Shown: positions 33,966 through 43,127 of the stretch, in pieces
How the letters are laid out: each line of letters starts with the position of its first letter
Position numbering within the stretch: position 1 is the stretch's first letter
Assembly: GCF_014851765.1 (NCBI RefSeq)
Contig: NZ_JACVAI010000007.1
Span: forward strand, 1-64,000
Direction of reading: 5' to 3'
Length of the DNA: 64,000 nt
Source: Pseudomonas sp. PDM04
Lineage (GTDB): Bacteria > Pseudomonadota > Gammaproteobacteria > Pseudomonadales > Pseudomonadaceae
The notes under the pieces: model-generated
The model's database searches: none
The model's input: the letters and a program-made list of their open reading frames with translations, nothing else
Told to the model about the DNA's origin: nothing
Made by a program: the position numbers and the translations under genes

Positions 33966-34700
33966 TCAGGCGCCCAGCATCTCCACCGGGTAGGAAAACA
34001 CATAGCCTTCATTGCGCACGGTCTTGATGTAGGTCGATTCCCGGGAATCGTCCATCAGGCGCTGGCGCAGGCGGCTGACCAGCAGGTCGATGGAGCGATC
34101 GAACAGGTCGGCGTCGCGACCCTGGGTCAGGTTCAGCAACTGGTCGCGGCTGAGCACCCGTTGCGGGTGATCGAGAAACACCCGCAACAAGCGATATTCG
34201 GCGCCGCTGAGGGCGACCATGGTGTCGTCTTCGTCCAGCAGGTGCCGGGCGGTGGTGTCCAGGCGCCAGCGACCGAAGCCGAGCATCCGCCCGCTTTCGG
34301 TGATCAACAGGTTGGGCGGCAGCATCCGGGTACGGCGCAACACGGCGTTGATTCGCGCCAGCAGTTCGCGGGCGGCGAAAGGCTTGGTCAGGTAATCGTC
34401 GGCGCCCATTTCCAGGCCGAGAATCCGGTCGGTTTCGTCGTTGCGCGCGGTGAGCATCAGGATCGGCGTGGCTTTGTGTTTGCCCGAGCGCAATTCGCGG
34501 CACAGCAACAGGCCGTCGTCACCGGGCATCATGATGTCGAGCACGATCAGGTCGACCTGATTGGCTTCCAGAAAACTGCGCATCTGCCGCCCGTCCGCCA
34601 CCACCGTGGTGCGCAGGCCGTTCTTCTTCAGGTAATTGCCGACCAGCTCGCGAATCTCGCGATCATCGTCGACGATCAGGATGTGGTTCACATGCTCCAT
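33966..34700 (-). CDS. OmpR family response regulator (orphan here)
   Basis: A 244-residue regulator. The receiver has DDD at 11-13, Asp55 (LDIMMPGDDG) and YLTKPF, and is followed by an OmpR-type winged helix (VALSGAEYRLLRVFLDHP to RNEGYVFS). No histidine kinase is adjacent. It is divergent from the DUF2790 gene at 34886, which is a candidate target. Confidence 0.92.
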   Translation of the reverse strand: MEHVNHILIVDDDREIRELVGNYLKKNGLRTTVVADGRQMRSFLEANQVDLIVLDIMMPGDDGLLLCRELRSGKHKATPILMLTARNDETDRILGLEMGADDYLTKPFAARELLARINAVLRRTRMLPPNLLITESGRMLGFGRWRLDTTARHLLDEDDTMVALSGAEYRLLRVFLDHPQRVLSRDQLLNLTQGRDADLFDRSIDLLVSRLRQRLMDDSRESTYIKTVRNEGYVFSYPVEMLGA

Positions 34701-34885
34701 CTCTCATGCCTCTTGTTATTCGCTTGCTGCGCATCCCGGTGAGTGTATCGAAGTGTATCCAGCGCCGTCTGTGACACCTTAGCGTGTACAAAGCCCGGTT
34801 TTACGACACAGGGCAGATACCTCGGGTCGATTAAATAGATTCCCAAGGGGCGAGATGACTCGCTCCAAACCCTGAGGACACCACC

Positions 34886-35116
34886 ATGAACTGGACCAAA
34901 CTCGCTGCTGCCGGCTTTTTCGCCCTGCTTAACGTCGCTGCCGTTTCCGCTCACGCCGACACCCGGCTGGACGTAAAGAAGGTGATTTCCACGGTCGAAC
35001 AGGGCGGCAGCCACTGCGGGATCGTCAACGCGCGGATGACCTACCTCGATTCCAACGGTGTGCAGAAAGTGCTCGACTACAGCAAGTTTGGCGAGTGCGC
35101 CAATCAGGGCAGCTGA
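34886..35116 (+). CDS. DUF2790 family periplasmic protein
   Basis: A 76-residue exported protein with a signal peptide ending near AVSAHA and a mature domain with LDVKKVISTVEQGGSHCGIVNARMTYLDS (cut here) and two Cys that could pair. This is the DUF2790 pattern common in Pseudomonas, often induced by metals or by two-component systems (recall). It is divergent from an OmpR-type regulator gene. Confidence 0.85.
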   Translation: MNWTKLAAAGFFALLNVAAVSAHADTRLDVKKVISTVEQGGSHCGIVNARMTYLDSNGVQKVLDYSKFGECANQGS

Positions 35117-35142
35117 TGGCGCAGCTCACGCCGACACCCTCT

Positions 35143-35174
35143 ACCGTGGGAACGAGCGGGCTTGCTCCCACGGT
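35143..35174. repeat. Single REP-like hairpin
   Basis: Perfect nine-base arms ACCGTGGGA and TCCCACGGT around CGAGCGGGCTTGC, between the convergent DUF2790 and ppnN genes. It probably doubles as a transcript end. Confidence 0.75.
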
Positions 35175-35189
35175 GCGCTGTCGGCGGGG

Positions 35190-36563
35190 TTAAGCCACCA
35201 CGCGATAACACGGCACATACGCCGCGCCGCCCGGCAGTTTCATCCGGTGCTGGGCCACGAATGCCTTGAGCAACTGGTCCAGAGGCTGCATCACCTGCGC
35301 GTCGCCACGAATCTGATAGGGGCCGTGCTCTTCGATCAGGCGGATGCCGTTGTCCTTGACGTTGCCGGCGACGATGCCCGAGAACGCGCGGCGCAGGTTG
35401 GCCGCCAGTTCGTGCGGAGGCAGGTCGCGGCTCAGTTTCAGGTTGGCCATGTTCTCGTGGGTCGGATCGAACGGGCGCTGGAAGCCTTCGTCGATCTTCA
35501 GCAGCCAGTTGAAATGGAACGCATCGTTGCGCTCGCGACGGAACTGTTTCACCGCCTTGAGCCCGGCCGTCATCTGCCGCGCGACCTGCGCCGGGTCGTC
35601 GATGATGATTTCGTAATGTTGTTTTGCCGCGTCGCCCAGGGTGGCGCCGACGAACGCGTCCAGTTGTTCCAGGTACGGTGCGGCATGTTTTGGCCCGGTG
35701 AGGATCACCGGGAACGGCAGGCCCTGGTTGTCCGGGTGCATCAGGATGCCGAGCAGGTACAGGAACTCTTCGGCCGTGCCCGCGCCGCCGGGGAAGATGA
35801 TGATGCCGTGGCCCACGCGCACGAAGGCTTCCAGGCGTTTTTCGATGTCCGGCAGGATCACCAGTTCGTTGACGATCGGGTTCGGCGCTTCGGCGGCAAT
35901 GATCCCCGGCTCGGTCAGGCCGAGGTAGCGCCCGCCGTGGATACGTTGCTTGGCATGGGCGATGGTCGCGCCTTTCATCGGGCCTTTCATCACGCCGGGG
36001 CCGCAACCGGTGCAGATGTCGAGGCTGCGCAGGCCCAGTTCATGCCCGACCTTCTTGGTGTACTTGTATTCTTCGGTGTTGATCGAGTGACCACCCCAGC
36101 ACACCACGATTTTCGGCTCGACACCGGGGCGCAGGGTGCGGGCGTTGCGCAGCAGGTGGAAAACGTAGTCGCTGATGCCCTGGGAGGAGCTGAGGTCGAT
36201 GCGCTGGGCGTCCAGTTCATTCTCGGTGTAGACGATGTCACGCAGGGCGCTGAAGAGCATTTCCCGGGTGCTCGCAATCATTTCGCCATCCACGAAGGCA
36301 TCGGCCGGGGCGTTCAGCAGTTCCAGGCGCACGCCGCGGTCCTGCTGGTGAATGCGGATTTCGAAGTCCTTGTAGGCTTCGAGGATGGTCTTGGCGTTGT
36401 CGACATGGGCGCCGGTGTTGAGGATGGCCAGGGCGCACTGGCGGAAGAGGGCGTAGGTGCTGCCGGATCCGGCTTCGCTCAGTTGATGGACTTCACGTTG
36501 GGAGAGGGTTTCAAGGCTGCCTTTCGGACTGACCGAGGCATTGATTACTTGTCGTTGGGCCAT
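35190..36563 (-). CDS. ppnN: Pyrimidine/purine nucleotide 5'-monophosphate nucleosidase (PpnN, YgdH type)
   Basis: A 457-residue protein of the LOG family. The phosphoribosyl-binding PGGAGTAEEF signature is in the central domain, with GCGPGVMKGPMKGA before it. The long N- and C-terminal extensions distinguish PpnN from the ~200-residue LOG enzymes. It cleaves nucleoside monophosphates to base and ribose 5-phosphate; E. coli PpnN is stimulated by ppGpp. Single gene. Confidence 0.93.
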   Translation of the reverse strand: MAQRQVINASVSPKGSLETLSQREVHQLSEAGSGSTYALFRQCALAILNTGAHVDNAKTILEAYKDFEIRIHQQDRGVRLELLNAPADAFVDGEMIASTREMLFSALRDIVYTENELDAQRIDLSSSQGISDYVFHLLRNARTLRPGVEPKIVVCWGGHSINTEEYKYTKKVGHELGLRSLDICTGCGPGVMKGPMKGATIAHAKQRIHGGRYLGLTEPGIIAAEAPNPIVNELVILPDIEKRLEAFVRVGHGIIIFPGGAGTAEEFLYLLGILMHPDNQGLPFPVILTGPKHAAPYLEQLDAFVGATLGDAAKQHYEIIIDDPAQVARQMTAGLKAVKQFRRERNDAFHFNWLLKIDEGFQRPFDPTHENMANLKLSRDLPPHELAANLRRAFSGIVAGNVKDNGIRLIEEHGPYQIRGDAQVMQPLDQLLKAFVAQHRMKLPGGAAYVPCYRVVA

Positions 36564-36776
36564 TCAAAAATCCTTAAATCGATGTCATGCGCCGGTGACG
36601 CCTGGCAGTCGAATAACTATGTATCCACACAAGAAGATGGCACGAACCGCGTTGTATCGCCACGTTGCCCTTTGACGATGAAAAGATGAAAAGGAGCCCC
36701 AGCATAGCTAAATCCTTCGCAGAGGCGATAATGCCCCGCAGACTTTTTGTCCATGCCCTCGAGGAAGCCCGTCGCG

Positions 36777-37304
36777 ATGTTCGAAATACAGCCGCAAAAC
36801 CCGGAAACCTATCGCCGCCAGACCCGCCGCAGCACGATCATCATCGCTCTGCTTTTCATCGCCCTGGCGATGGTGCTGTCGACGGCGGCGGTGGCGATAT
36901 TCGGCGAACCCGGTGGCGACAACTTTCGTTTCAATGTTGGCGGTGTGTTCGTCGCCGTGCTGTTGATGGCGGCGCTGATGCGCGGCACATTCTGGAAGCA
37001 GGCCTGGATGGCTCCGGCGGTCTATGGCTGGCAGCTCAAACGCAGCCTGATGAGTGTCACCAACGTCATGCACCACGTGACGGCGGCGGTGGCCAAGGAC
37101 GATCCGGGCGCCATGAAGCTGCTGCGTTTCTATCATCTGGGGCTGGAGCAGATGCACCAGCTCGACGGCAACTCCAGTGATCACAGCCAGCTGATACGCG
37201 AGATGGACCAGCACAAGGCACGGATGGAAGCGCTGGGCCTCGACACGCAGCAGACGCAGTTGAATCCGGCGTGGCTGGAAGCGCTAAAACAGCCCGCCCC
37301 GTAA
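36777..37304 (+). CDS. DUF3087 family membrane protein
   Basis: A 175-residue protein with two membrane helices (about 23-45 and 55-75) and a cytoplasmic helical C-terminal half (WQLKRSLMSVTNVMHHV onward). GAGGAAG precedes the ATG. It matches the DUF3087 layout. Function unknown. The next gene begins 56 bases later. Confidence 0.82.
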   Translation: MFEIQPQNPETYRRQTRRSTIIIALLFIALAMVLSTAAVAIFGEPGGDNFRFNVGGVFVAVLLMAALMRGTFWKQAWMAPAVYGWQLKRSLMSVTNVMHHVTAAVAKDDPGAMKLLRFYHLGLEQMHQLDGNSSDHSQLIREMDQHKARMEALGLDTQQTQLNPAWLEALKQPAP

Positions 37305-37360
37305 GCGTTTGTCAGCACGATCAGGACCAATCGCCACTCATTACAATAAAAAGGAGCGTC

Positions 37361-38938
37361 ATGGGCCCCCCGTCCATCGAAGAAGGAATCGAACACGCCG
37401 GTCGTGGCACGCCACCGACCACCCGGTCCGCCGTGACCAGGCTCAAGGTGCGTTCCGTGGTGATTTTGCTGGTGGCGGTGTGCCTGTCCATGAGCGCCAT
37501 TGTGATCTGGGAGGCCTGGAACTCGCGCCAGTACCATCTGCGCGACAAGGAAGTGGCGATGTCCAACCTTGCGCAGACCCTGGCCTCGCAGGCGCAGGCA
37601 ACGATCAAGCAGGCCGACACCCTGCTGTTTTCGCTGGTGGAACGCCTCGAGTACGAACCCCTGGACGCCGTGGGGCTGGCGCACCTCGAGCGCCTGCTCA
37701 GTGCCCAGCGAAGTGAGTTGCGTCAGTTGCACGGCCTGTTCGTCTATGACGAAACCGGGCGCTGGGTGGCCAATTCCAATGGCGCCGTCATGCCGGACGC
37801 CAACAACGCCGACCGGGAGTATTTCATCTTCCACCGCGATCACCCCGACCGCGGACCGCACATCGGTCCGTCGATCAAGAGCCGTTCCAGTGGCGAATGG
37901 ATCATGACCGTGTCACGCCGCATCAATCATGCCGACGGCCGTTTTGCCGGTGTGGTCCTGGCCACCATTTACCTCGATCATTTCCTGTCGCTGTACGACA
38001 GCATCGACATGGGCCGCAATGGTGTGATCAACCTGATCACCGACGACGCCAGAATCGTGGTTCGCCGGCCCTTCAAGGAATCGGAGGTCGGCACCAGCAT
38101 TGCCAAAGGCCCGTTGTTCCAACAGTTGCTGCCGACGGGCGACGCCGGAACCGCCACCGTCAAATCGATGGTCGATGGCGTCGAGCGGGTCGTGGGGTTT
38201 CGTCGGGTCGACGGCTACCCGCTGATCGTCTTTGCCGCACTCAACAAGGACGAAGTGCTGGCCGGCTGGCGCGAGGTGTCGCTGCTCAGCGCCGCAATCG
38301 TTGCGGTGTTGCTGGGGTTTATCGGGGTGTTGGGTTATCGCCTGATCGGCCTGATGAAGCGCCAGAACCGCGTGCAGAACGATTTGCTCGACGCCCAGGA
38401 CAAGCTGCTCGAGGTCAATCGCGGCTTGAAGCTGCTGGCCCTGGAAGACGCGCTGACGGGGCTGTCCAACCGGCGCCAGTTCGACCTGTTCATCCACGCG
38501 GAAATGGACCGCGCCCGGCGCGTTCAGTCGGGCCTGGCGATACTGATGATCGATGTCGATCATTTCAAACCGTTCAACGACCAGTACGGCCATGTCGCCG
38601 GCGACGAGTGCCTGCGGCGTATCAGCGCCATCATTACGCAGCACATCGAGTGTCCCGGAGGCCTGGCGGCCCGGTACGGCGGCGAAGAGTTCGCGGTGGT
38701 GTTGCCCGGGACCGACTATGTCGGGGCGTTCCTGCTGGGGGAGAACATTCGCCACGCGGTGTTGCAGGCCGGTATCTGTCACAGCGGCCGGGCCGATGGC
38801 GTGGTGACCGTCAGCCTCGGGGTCGCGGCCTTCGATCCGGCGTCCCAGGCCCAACCGGACGATCTGATCCACGCGGCGGACAAAGCGCTGTACGTGGCCA
38901 AGGCCAGTGGCCGGAACATGAGCGTCATCGCCAATTAG
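37361..38938 (+). CDS. Membrane diguanylate cyclase with periplasmic Cache sensor
   Basis: 525 residues from ATG 37361, behind AAGGAG. It has membrane helices at about 30-50 and 300-325, a dCache-like periplasmic domain between them (YDETGRWVANSNG, REYFIFHRDHPDRGPHIG), then a GGDEF domain with intact active site RYGGEEF. The RxxD inhibitory site five residues before it is absent (CPGG there). It makes c-di-GMP from two GTP in response to a periplasmic ligand that cannot be named. Confidence 0.92.
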   Translation: MGPPSIEEGIEHAGRGTPPTTRSAVTRLKVRSVVILLVAVCLSMSAIVIWEAWNSRQYHLRDKEVAMSNLAQTLASQAQATIKQADTLLFSLVERLEYEPLDAVGLAHLERLLSAQRSELRQLHGLFVYDETGRWVANSNGAVMPDANNADREYFIFHRDHPDRGPHIGPSIKSRSSGEWIMTVSRRINHADGRFAGVVLATIYLDHFLSLYDSIDMGRNGVINLITDDARIVVRRPFKESEVGTSIAKGPLFQQLLPTGDAGTATVKSMVDGVERVVGFRRVDGYPLIVFAALNKDEVLAGWREVSLLSAAIVAVLLGFIGVLGYRLIGLMKRQNRVQNDLLDAQDKLLEVNRGLKLLALEDALTGLSNRRQFDLFIHAEMDRARRVQSGLAILMIDVDHFKPFNDQYGHVAGDECLRRISAIITQHIECPGGLAARYGGEEFAVVLPGTDYVGAFLLGENIRHAVLQAGICHSGRADGVVTVSLGVAAFDPASQAQPDDLIHAADKALYVAKASGRNMSVIAN

Positions 38939-38956
38939 CTGATCGGTGACCGGGGT

Positions 38957-39349
38957 TCAATCACTGAGGCGACCAACGGTGGCTCGCCCGGATCTCCAGC
39001 GCCGGAACAGCCGGACATACACCATCAGGTTGATCGCCAGCACCAGGCTGCCCAGGCCCAACTGAATCGTCGGGGTCAAGCCGACGGGGTAGATCACCGG
39101 CCACACGTAATGCTCGATGAAACCACCGCCATAGCCGGTCTGCCCGGCCGCGTGGCGCATCAGGTTTTCCCACTGGGTCAACGGGCAGACCAGGTGCAAC
39201 ATTTCCACTGCCACGCCCCACGCGGCGGCCGGCAGGTGCATCAGGACCATGCGCCGCCATTTGAGGGCCAGCAACCCGCCGAACAGCACGAACAGGATGA
39301 ACAGCAGGTGAAACAGCACCAGCCCGTCGGCGGCGATTCGATAAAACAT
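38957..39349 (-). CDS. DUF2784 family membrane protein
   Basis: A 130-residue protein with three to four membrane helices and the DUF2784 features LFHLLFILFVLFGG and CPLTQWENLMR. Function unknown. It is convergent with the diguanylate cyclase gene and downstream of another minus-strand diguanylate cyclase. Confidence 0.85.
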   Translation of the reverse strand: MFYRIAADGLVLFHLLFILFVLFGGLLALKWRRMVLMHLPAAAWGVAVEMLHLVCPLTQWENLMRHAAGQTGYGGGFIEHYVWPVIYPVGLTPTIQLGLGSLVLAINLMVYVRLFRRWRSGRATVGRLSD

Positions 39350-39400
39350 GGTGGCTTCCCGACCCGTGATGCGAATGGCTCCATGGTACTGCGTCGCCCG

Positions 39401-40351
39401 CTACCCGGTCGTTCTTGAAGCCCCGAACTCAGCGAATTCAGCGCGCATCCGCCCCTGGTGCTTGGCCTTGTACAGCAATTTGTCCACCTGCTCGACGAAC
39501 GCCAGTGCGGTTTCCTGTAGCGGCGCGGTGGTGGTGCCGACGCCCAGGCTCAGGCTCAGCAGCGACGAAACGGCGGAAAACTCATGGACGATCTGCTGCT
39601 GGCGAATCAGGTGCAGGCATTTGTGCGCCACCAACCTGGCGGATTCTGCGTCGGTTTCCGGGAGTAACCAGATGAACTCCTCGCCGCCGATCCGTGCGAT
39701 GAAATCCCGTGGTCGATTGGCCGCCAGCGCCAGTGTCCTGGCGACCTGGCGCAGGCATTCATCGCCCTTGATGTGTCCGTAGTGGTCGTTGTACTGCTTG
39801 AAGTAGTCGATATCCAGAATGATCAGCGACAACGGCAGCCCCGTACGCTGAGCGTTGGCCCACTCGCGTTCCAGCACGGTGTCGAACATGCGCCGGTTGG
39901 CGATGCCGGTCAGGCCGTCCTGGAAGGAATACTCTTCGAGCTGTTTCTGCAGGCGAATCAGGTGTTCCTCGGTTTTCTTGCGCTCGCTGATGTCGAACAT
40001 GAAGCCGACCAGCGCCTCGACTTCGCCATCCTTGCGCACCACGTGCACGACATCGCGAATCCACACGTAGTCGCCCTCGCGGGTCAGCGCCCGGTAATCG
40101 GCCTCATGGTCCACGCCGGCGCGCGATTGCGAGACGCAGAAGTCCACTACGTAGTTACGGTCGTCCGGGTGCATGCGCTCCACCCAGTCATCGACCGACA
40201 CCCAGCTGTCCTGTTTCCAGCCCAGCAGGCTTTCGATCTGTGGACCGATGTAGCTGAACGTCATGGTCTTCCAGTCGATTCGCCACGGAATGGCCTTGGT
40301 CGACTCAAGCAGGGTTCTGTAGACATCGCTGTCGGTATCGAATGCACTCAT
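39401..40351 (-). CDS. PAS-GGDEF diguanylate cyclase, soluble
   Basis: 316 residues from the ATG at 40351; an ATG at 40369 is possible but lacks a ribosome site. A PAS/PAC domain fills about 10-140 (IPWRIDWKTMTFSYIGPQ, VWIRDVVHVVRKDG) and a short coil joins it to a GGDEF domain with ARIGGEEF. The inhibitory RxxD site is present (RPRD, five residues before GGEEF), unlike in the other cyclase in this window. No membrane segment. Makes c-di-GMP in response to a cytoplasmic signal. Confidence 0.9.
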   Translation of the reverse strand: MSAFDTDSDVYRTLLESTKAIPWRIDWKTMTFSYIGPQIESLLGWKQDSWVSVDDWVERMHPDDRNYVVDFCVSQSRAGVDHEADYRALTREGDYVWIRDVVHVVRKDGEVEALVGFMFDISERKKTEEHLIRLQKQLEEYSFQDGLTGIANRRMFDTVLEREWANAQRTGLPLSLIILDIDYFKQYNDHYGHIKGDECLRQVARTLALAANRPRDFIARIGGEEFIWLLPETDAESARLVAHKCLHLIRQQQIVHEFSAVSSLLSLSLGVGTTTAPLQETALAFVEQVDKLLYKAKHQGRMRAEFAEFGASRTTG

Positions 40352-40508
40352 GACGGGCCGTATCTCCATGGAAAGGGCGGGGTCATGTTGCCACTATGCA
40401 GGTGAATCAAGCCAGCAGCGGATGAACGGCGCAACTGCGCAAGATTGTTCAAGCCTTGGGCGCCGGTAACTGGCAGAGTCTGAGGTCTTTCCCCGGTCGT
40501 AGAGCGTT

Positions 40509-41207
40509 ATGTCCCATTCACACCTGCCGCGCAGCGCCTTTCTTCGTGGCGCCGTGGCGATCATGCCACTGTCACTGGCCACCGCACCCTGGGGGTTGCT
40601 GGCCGGCTCCATGGCCATCGAAGCCAACCTGACACCGCTGCAAGGCCAGGGCTTGTCGAGCATCGTGTTCGCCGGCGCGGCGCAATTGGTCGCCATCGGC
40701 ATGCTCAAGGGCGGGGCGGGGATCTTTTCCATCCTGCTGACCACGCTGCTGCTGACATCGCAGCACCTGCTCTACGGGATGAGCCTGCGTTCGGCGATTT
40801 CACCGCTGCCGGGGCGCTGGCGCGCGGGGCTGGGCTTTTTGCTGACCGACGAGTTGTTCGCCCTGACCAGCCAGCACGACAAGCAGCAGTTCGACCGCTG
40901 GTATGCGTTGGGTGTGGGCTTGACGTTCTATATCGCCTGGAACCTCTTCACCTTCGCCGGGATCGTGCTGGGCAGCAGTATTCCGGGGCTGGAACACCTG
41001 GGACTGGACTTTTCCATCGCCGCCACGTTCATCGCGCTGATCACCCCGGTGGTGCGCAACGTGCCGACGGTGGTCTGCGTGGCGGTGTCGCTGTTCTGCT
41101 CGGTGTTGTTCAGCTACTGGCAGTGGGGCTCGGCCCTGGTGCTGTCGGGGTTGGCGGGGATGACGGCGGGTTTTGTCTGCAACAAATTCTACGGTGGACG
41201 CACATGA
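40509..41207 (+). CDS. azlC: AzlC family branched-chain amino acid exporter subunit
   Basis: A 232-residue membrane protein with the AzlC pattern: GAVAIMPLSLATAPWGLLAGS, SIVFAGAAQLVAIGML, then LTDELFALT in the middle. About six to seven helices. It overlaps azlD by four bases. AzlCD-type pairs export branched-chain or other amino acids. Confidence 0.9.
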   Translation: MSHSHLPRSAFLRGAVAIMPLSLATAPWGLLAGSMAIEANLTPLQGQGLSSIVFAGAAQLVAIGMLKGGAGIFSILLTTLLLTSQHLLYGMSLRSAISPLPGRWRAGLGFLLTDELFALTSQHDKQQFDRWYALGVGLTFYIAWNLFTFAGIVLGSSIPGLEHLGLDFSIAATFIALITPVVRNVPTVVCVAVSLFCSVLFSYWQWGSALVLSGLAGMTAGFVCNKFYGGRT

Positions 41208-41518
41208 TGGTCTGGGCGGTGATTGTCGGCATGGGGATTCTGGTGTTCCTCAACCGTTATGTGTTCCTCGAACCACGCCTGCCAGTGCGCCTGAGCAGCA
41301 ATGCCCGGCAATTTCTCGGCTTTGCGGTGCCGGGCATGCTTACGGCGATCTGCGGTCCGATCGTGTTCATGCCGGACAAACAGCTGAACCTGCAATGGGA
41401 CAACCCCTACCTGATCAGCTCGCTGGTGGCGGTGGGGCTGGTGCTGTACACCCGCAACACCCTGCTCAGCATGTTGTTGAGCATGGGGTTTTTCTTCCTG
41501 TTGCGCTGGTGGCTGTGA
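41204..41518 (+). CDS. azlD: AzlD family transporter subunit
   Basis: A 104-residue small membrane protein with three to four helices and the AzlD features NRYVFLEPRLPVRLSS and RNTLLSMLLSMGFFFLLR. It starts within the azlC stop (ATGA). It forms the second subunit of the exporter. Confidence 0.9.
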   Translation: MMVWAVIVGMGILVFLNRYVFLEPRLPVRLSSNARQFLGFAVPGMLTAICGPIVFMPDKQLNLQWDNPYLISSLVAVGLVLYTRNTLLSMLLSMGFFFLLRWWL

Positions 41519-41584
41519 GCCGCCGCCGTTGAAACTGTTCTACGCTTGAGATTGATGACTGATCACTAGGGAAAGGAGGTGCGC

Positions 41585-41734
41585 ATGGCCAATGAACACA
41601 AGCGTCCGGAGCTGGATGAGGATGAGCCGACCGAAGAGGAACTCGAGCGTCAGCGGCGCCAGCGCCAGGACTGGAAGCATGATGACAGTCGGGAACTGTC
41701 GGAGCGCGATGAAGAGCGGCCGTTGAAGCCGTGA
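41585..41734 (+). CDS. 49-residue charged protein
   Basis: The frame ATG 41585 to TGA 41732-41734 encodes a strongly charged peptide (MANEHKRPELDEDEPTEEEL, then an Arg/Gln-rich helix, ending ERPLKP). AGGAGGT at 41574-41580 is a near-perfect ribosome site, the main reason to call it. It is probably a helical, partly disordered protein. Function unknown. Confidence 0.62.
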   Translation: MANEHKRPELDEDEPTEEELERQRRQRQDWKHDDSRELSERDEERPLKP

Positions 41735-41754
41735 AGCAAGGCTGATGACCTCTT

Positions 41755-41843
41755 CTGTGGGAGTGTGCCCGCTCGCGATGACGCCAGCACCTGCTGCGCT
41801 GCCTGATTTACCGCAATTTGCGAGCAGGCTCGCTCCCTCACAG
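41755..41843. repeat. Degenerate REPIN
   Basis: The left REP is altered (GTGGGAGTGTGCCCGCTCGCGATG) and the right REP is GCGAGCAGGCTCGCTCCCTCACAG. It lies between convergent small genes. Confidence 0.8.
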
Positions 41844-41861
41844 AGAAGATCGCCGCTGGTT

Positions 41862-42134
41862 TCACACGTCTTCCAGATGCACCACATCCGGATGTGCCGC
41901 TCGATACCCCAGTGTCCGGTCGATCCAGGCATTCAACTCGTTGACCATGACCGGATGCCGACCGGGGTAGCGTGCAAGGGTCGACCGCAGGGTGCCGTCG
42001 ATCCCGGGAACCGATTTCAAATCACGAGTCTTTACATATTGTTCGATAAAACAATCCAGTCGATAGTGTTCAGTCGTCGACCGATAAACGCACTCCAGGC
42101 CAACGACCTGATCCATTGAAAAATCGTCGCGCAT
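41862..42134 (-). CDS. Small conserved hypothetical protein
   Basis: A 90-residue soluble protein (MRDDFSMDQVVGLECVYRST) with a mixed charged pattern and a Trp/Asn helix (VMVNELNAWIDRTLGYRA). A second ATG at residue 7 is possible. Its leader carries two small adjacent hairpins. No domain recognised. Confidence 0.6.
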   Translation of the reverse strand: MRDDFSMDQVVGLECVYRSTTEHYRLDCFIEQYVKTRDLKSVPGIDGTLRSTLARYPGRHPVMVNELNAWIDRTLGYRAAHPDVVHLEDV

Positions 42135-42179
42135 TCAGTTCTCTGCAAAGCTTGATGTAAAAGAAATTTCCCTATTCGC

Positions 42180-42210
42180 TGACGCTTCGGTCAACTGGGC
42201 GAAAGCCAGT
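42180..42210. other. Two adjacent small hairpins
   Basis: TGAC/GTCA (42180-42193) is immediately followed by ACTGG/CCAGT (42194-42210). They lie 46 bases before the start of the minus-strand gene at 42134 and may shape its leader RNA. Confidence 0.3.
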
Positions 42211-42406
42211 GGAAACGGCCGCGCATGCTATCTGCACTTGATCCCCATGTATGTACGACGTTTGGATTGTCTGACAAGCGGTTAGACTTTTGTGCAGTTG
42301 TTTTTCATCGGTGTTACTTGGATGAAACACTCATGGGCAAGTTGGTCTAGTTCATCAGTAGGCGCGGTTGTTAAATATGATCGTCTCCCTGGCGATACTG
42401 ATAAGT

Positions 42407-43087
42407 TCATGGCAGCGGTTCGATAAGTTCAGCACCCTGGTTCCTGACGTTGCCGATCGCCTTGCCAACCCTGTACCACTCGAACGCCTCGCTGGGCTCT
42501 GCTTGTAACAAGGCCATTTGTTCGGCCCGTTCGGGAGGCGTGGCGCGGTCGAGCCATTCGCGCGCCAGTTGCGGTGAGAACACCACGGGCCGGCGATCAT
42601 GAATGTCGAGCAGGCCACCGGCGCTGTCGGCAGTAATGATCACGAAGCCGTCGTCCTCTCGCGGCGGGGTATCGTGGGCGGGAAAGCGACCAATGGCGGC
42701 ACACAGGATCGGTGCGCGATCCTGACGGCGGATCAACCAGGGCTGCCGGGCTGTCCCTGGTGTATCGACCCACTCAAACCAGTTATCGATCGGCACAATC
42801 GCCCGGTGCGGCCAGATGGCGCGGAAGAACGGGCCATGGGCGACCTTTTCGATTCGCGCGTTGATCGGCGCCGCCCGGTCTTTCGCCCAGTGCGGCCGCC
42901 ACCCCCAGCGCACCTTGTCGGCCCTGAGCCCGTCATCCTCCAGGTGCAACAACGCCAGTTGATCGGTCGGGGCGGCGTTGTAACGGGCCAGCGGTTGTTC
43001 ACCGACCGGGTTGATCAGTGCGTCGGGGATGCTCAGTACCGCAACGAAATCGTGGATGCCCCGGTATTGCGACAGTCGACCGCACAT
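42407..43087 (-). CDS. SOS response-associated peptidase (HMCES/YedK type)
   Basis: A 226-residue SRAP-domain protein. The catalytic Cys2 directly follows Met (MCGRLSQY), and the domain has NAAPT, NARIEKV and the conserved His in IHDRRPVV. YedK/HMCES forms a thiazolidine crosslink through Cys2 with abasic sites in single-stranded DNA and protects them. Single gene. Confidence 0.93.
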   Translation of the reverse strand: MCGRLSQYRGIHDFVAVLSIPDALINPVGEQPLARYNAAPTDQLALLHLEDDGLRADKVRWGWRPHWAKDRAAPINARIEKVAHGPFFRAIWPHRAIVPIDNWFEWVDTPGTARQPWLIRRQDRAPILCAAIGRFPAHDTPPREDDGFVIITADSAGGLLDIHDRRPVVFSPQLAREWLDRATPPERAEQMALLQAEPSEAFEWYRVGKAIGNVRNQGAELIEPLP

Positions 43088-43127
43088 CGCCCAATCCTCC
43101 AGGTGGAGGTTTGAGCATAGTCGCGCG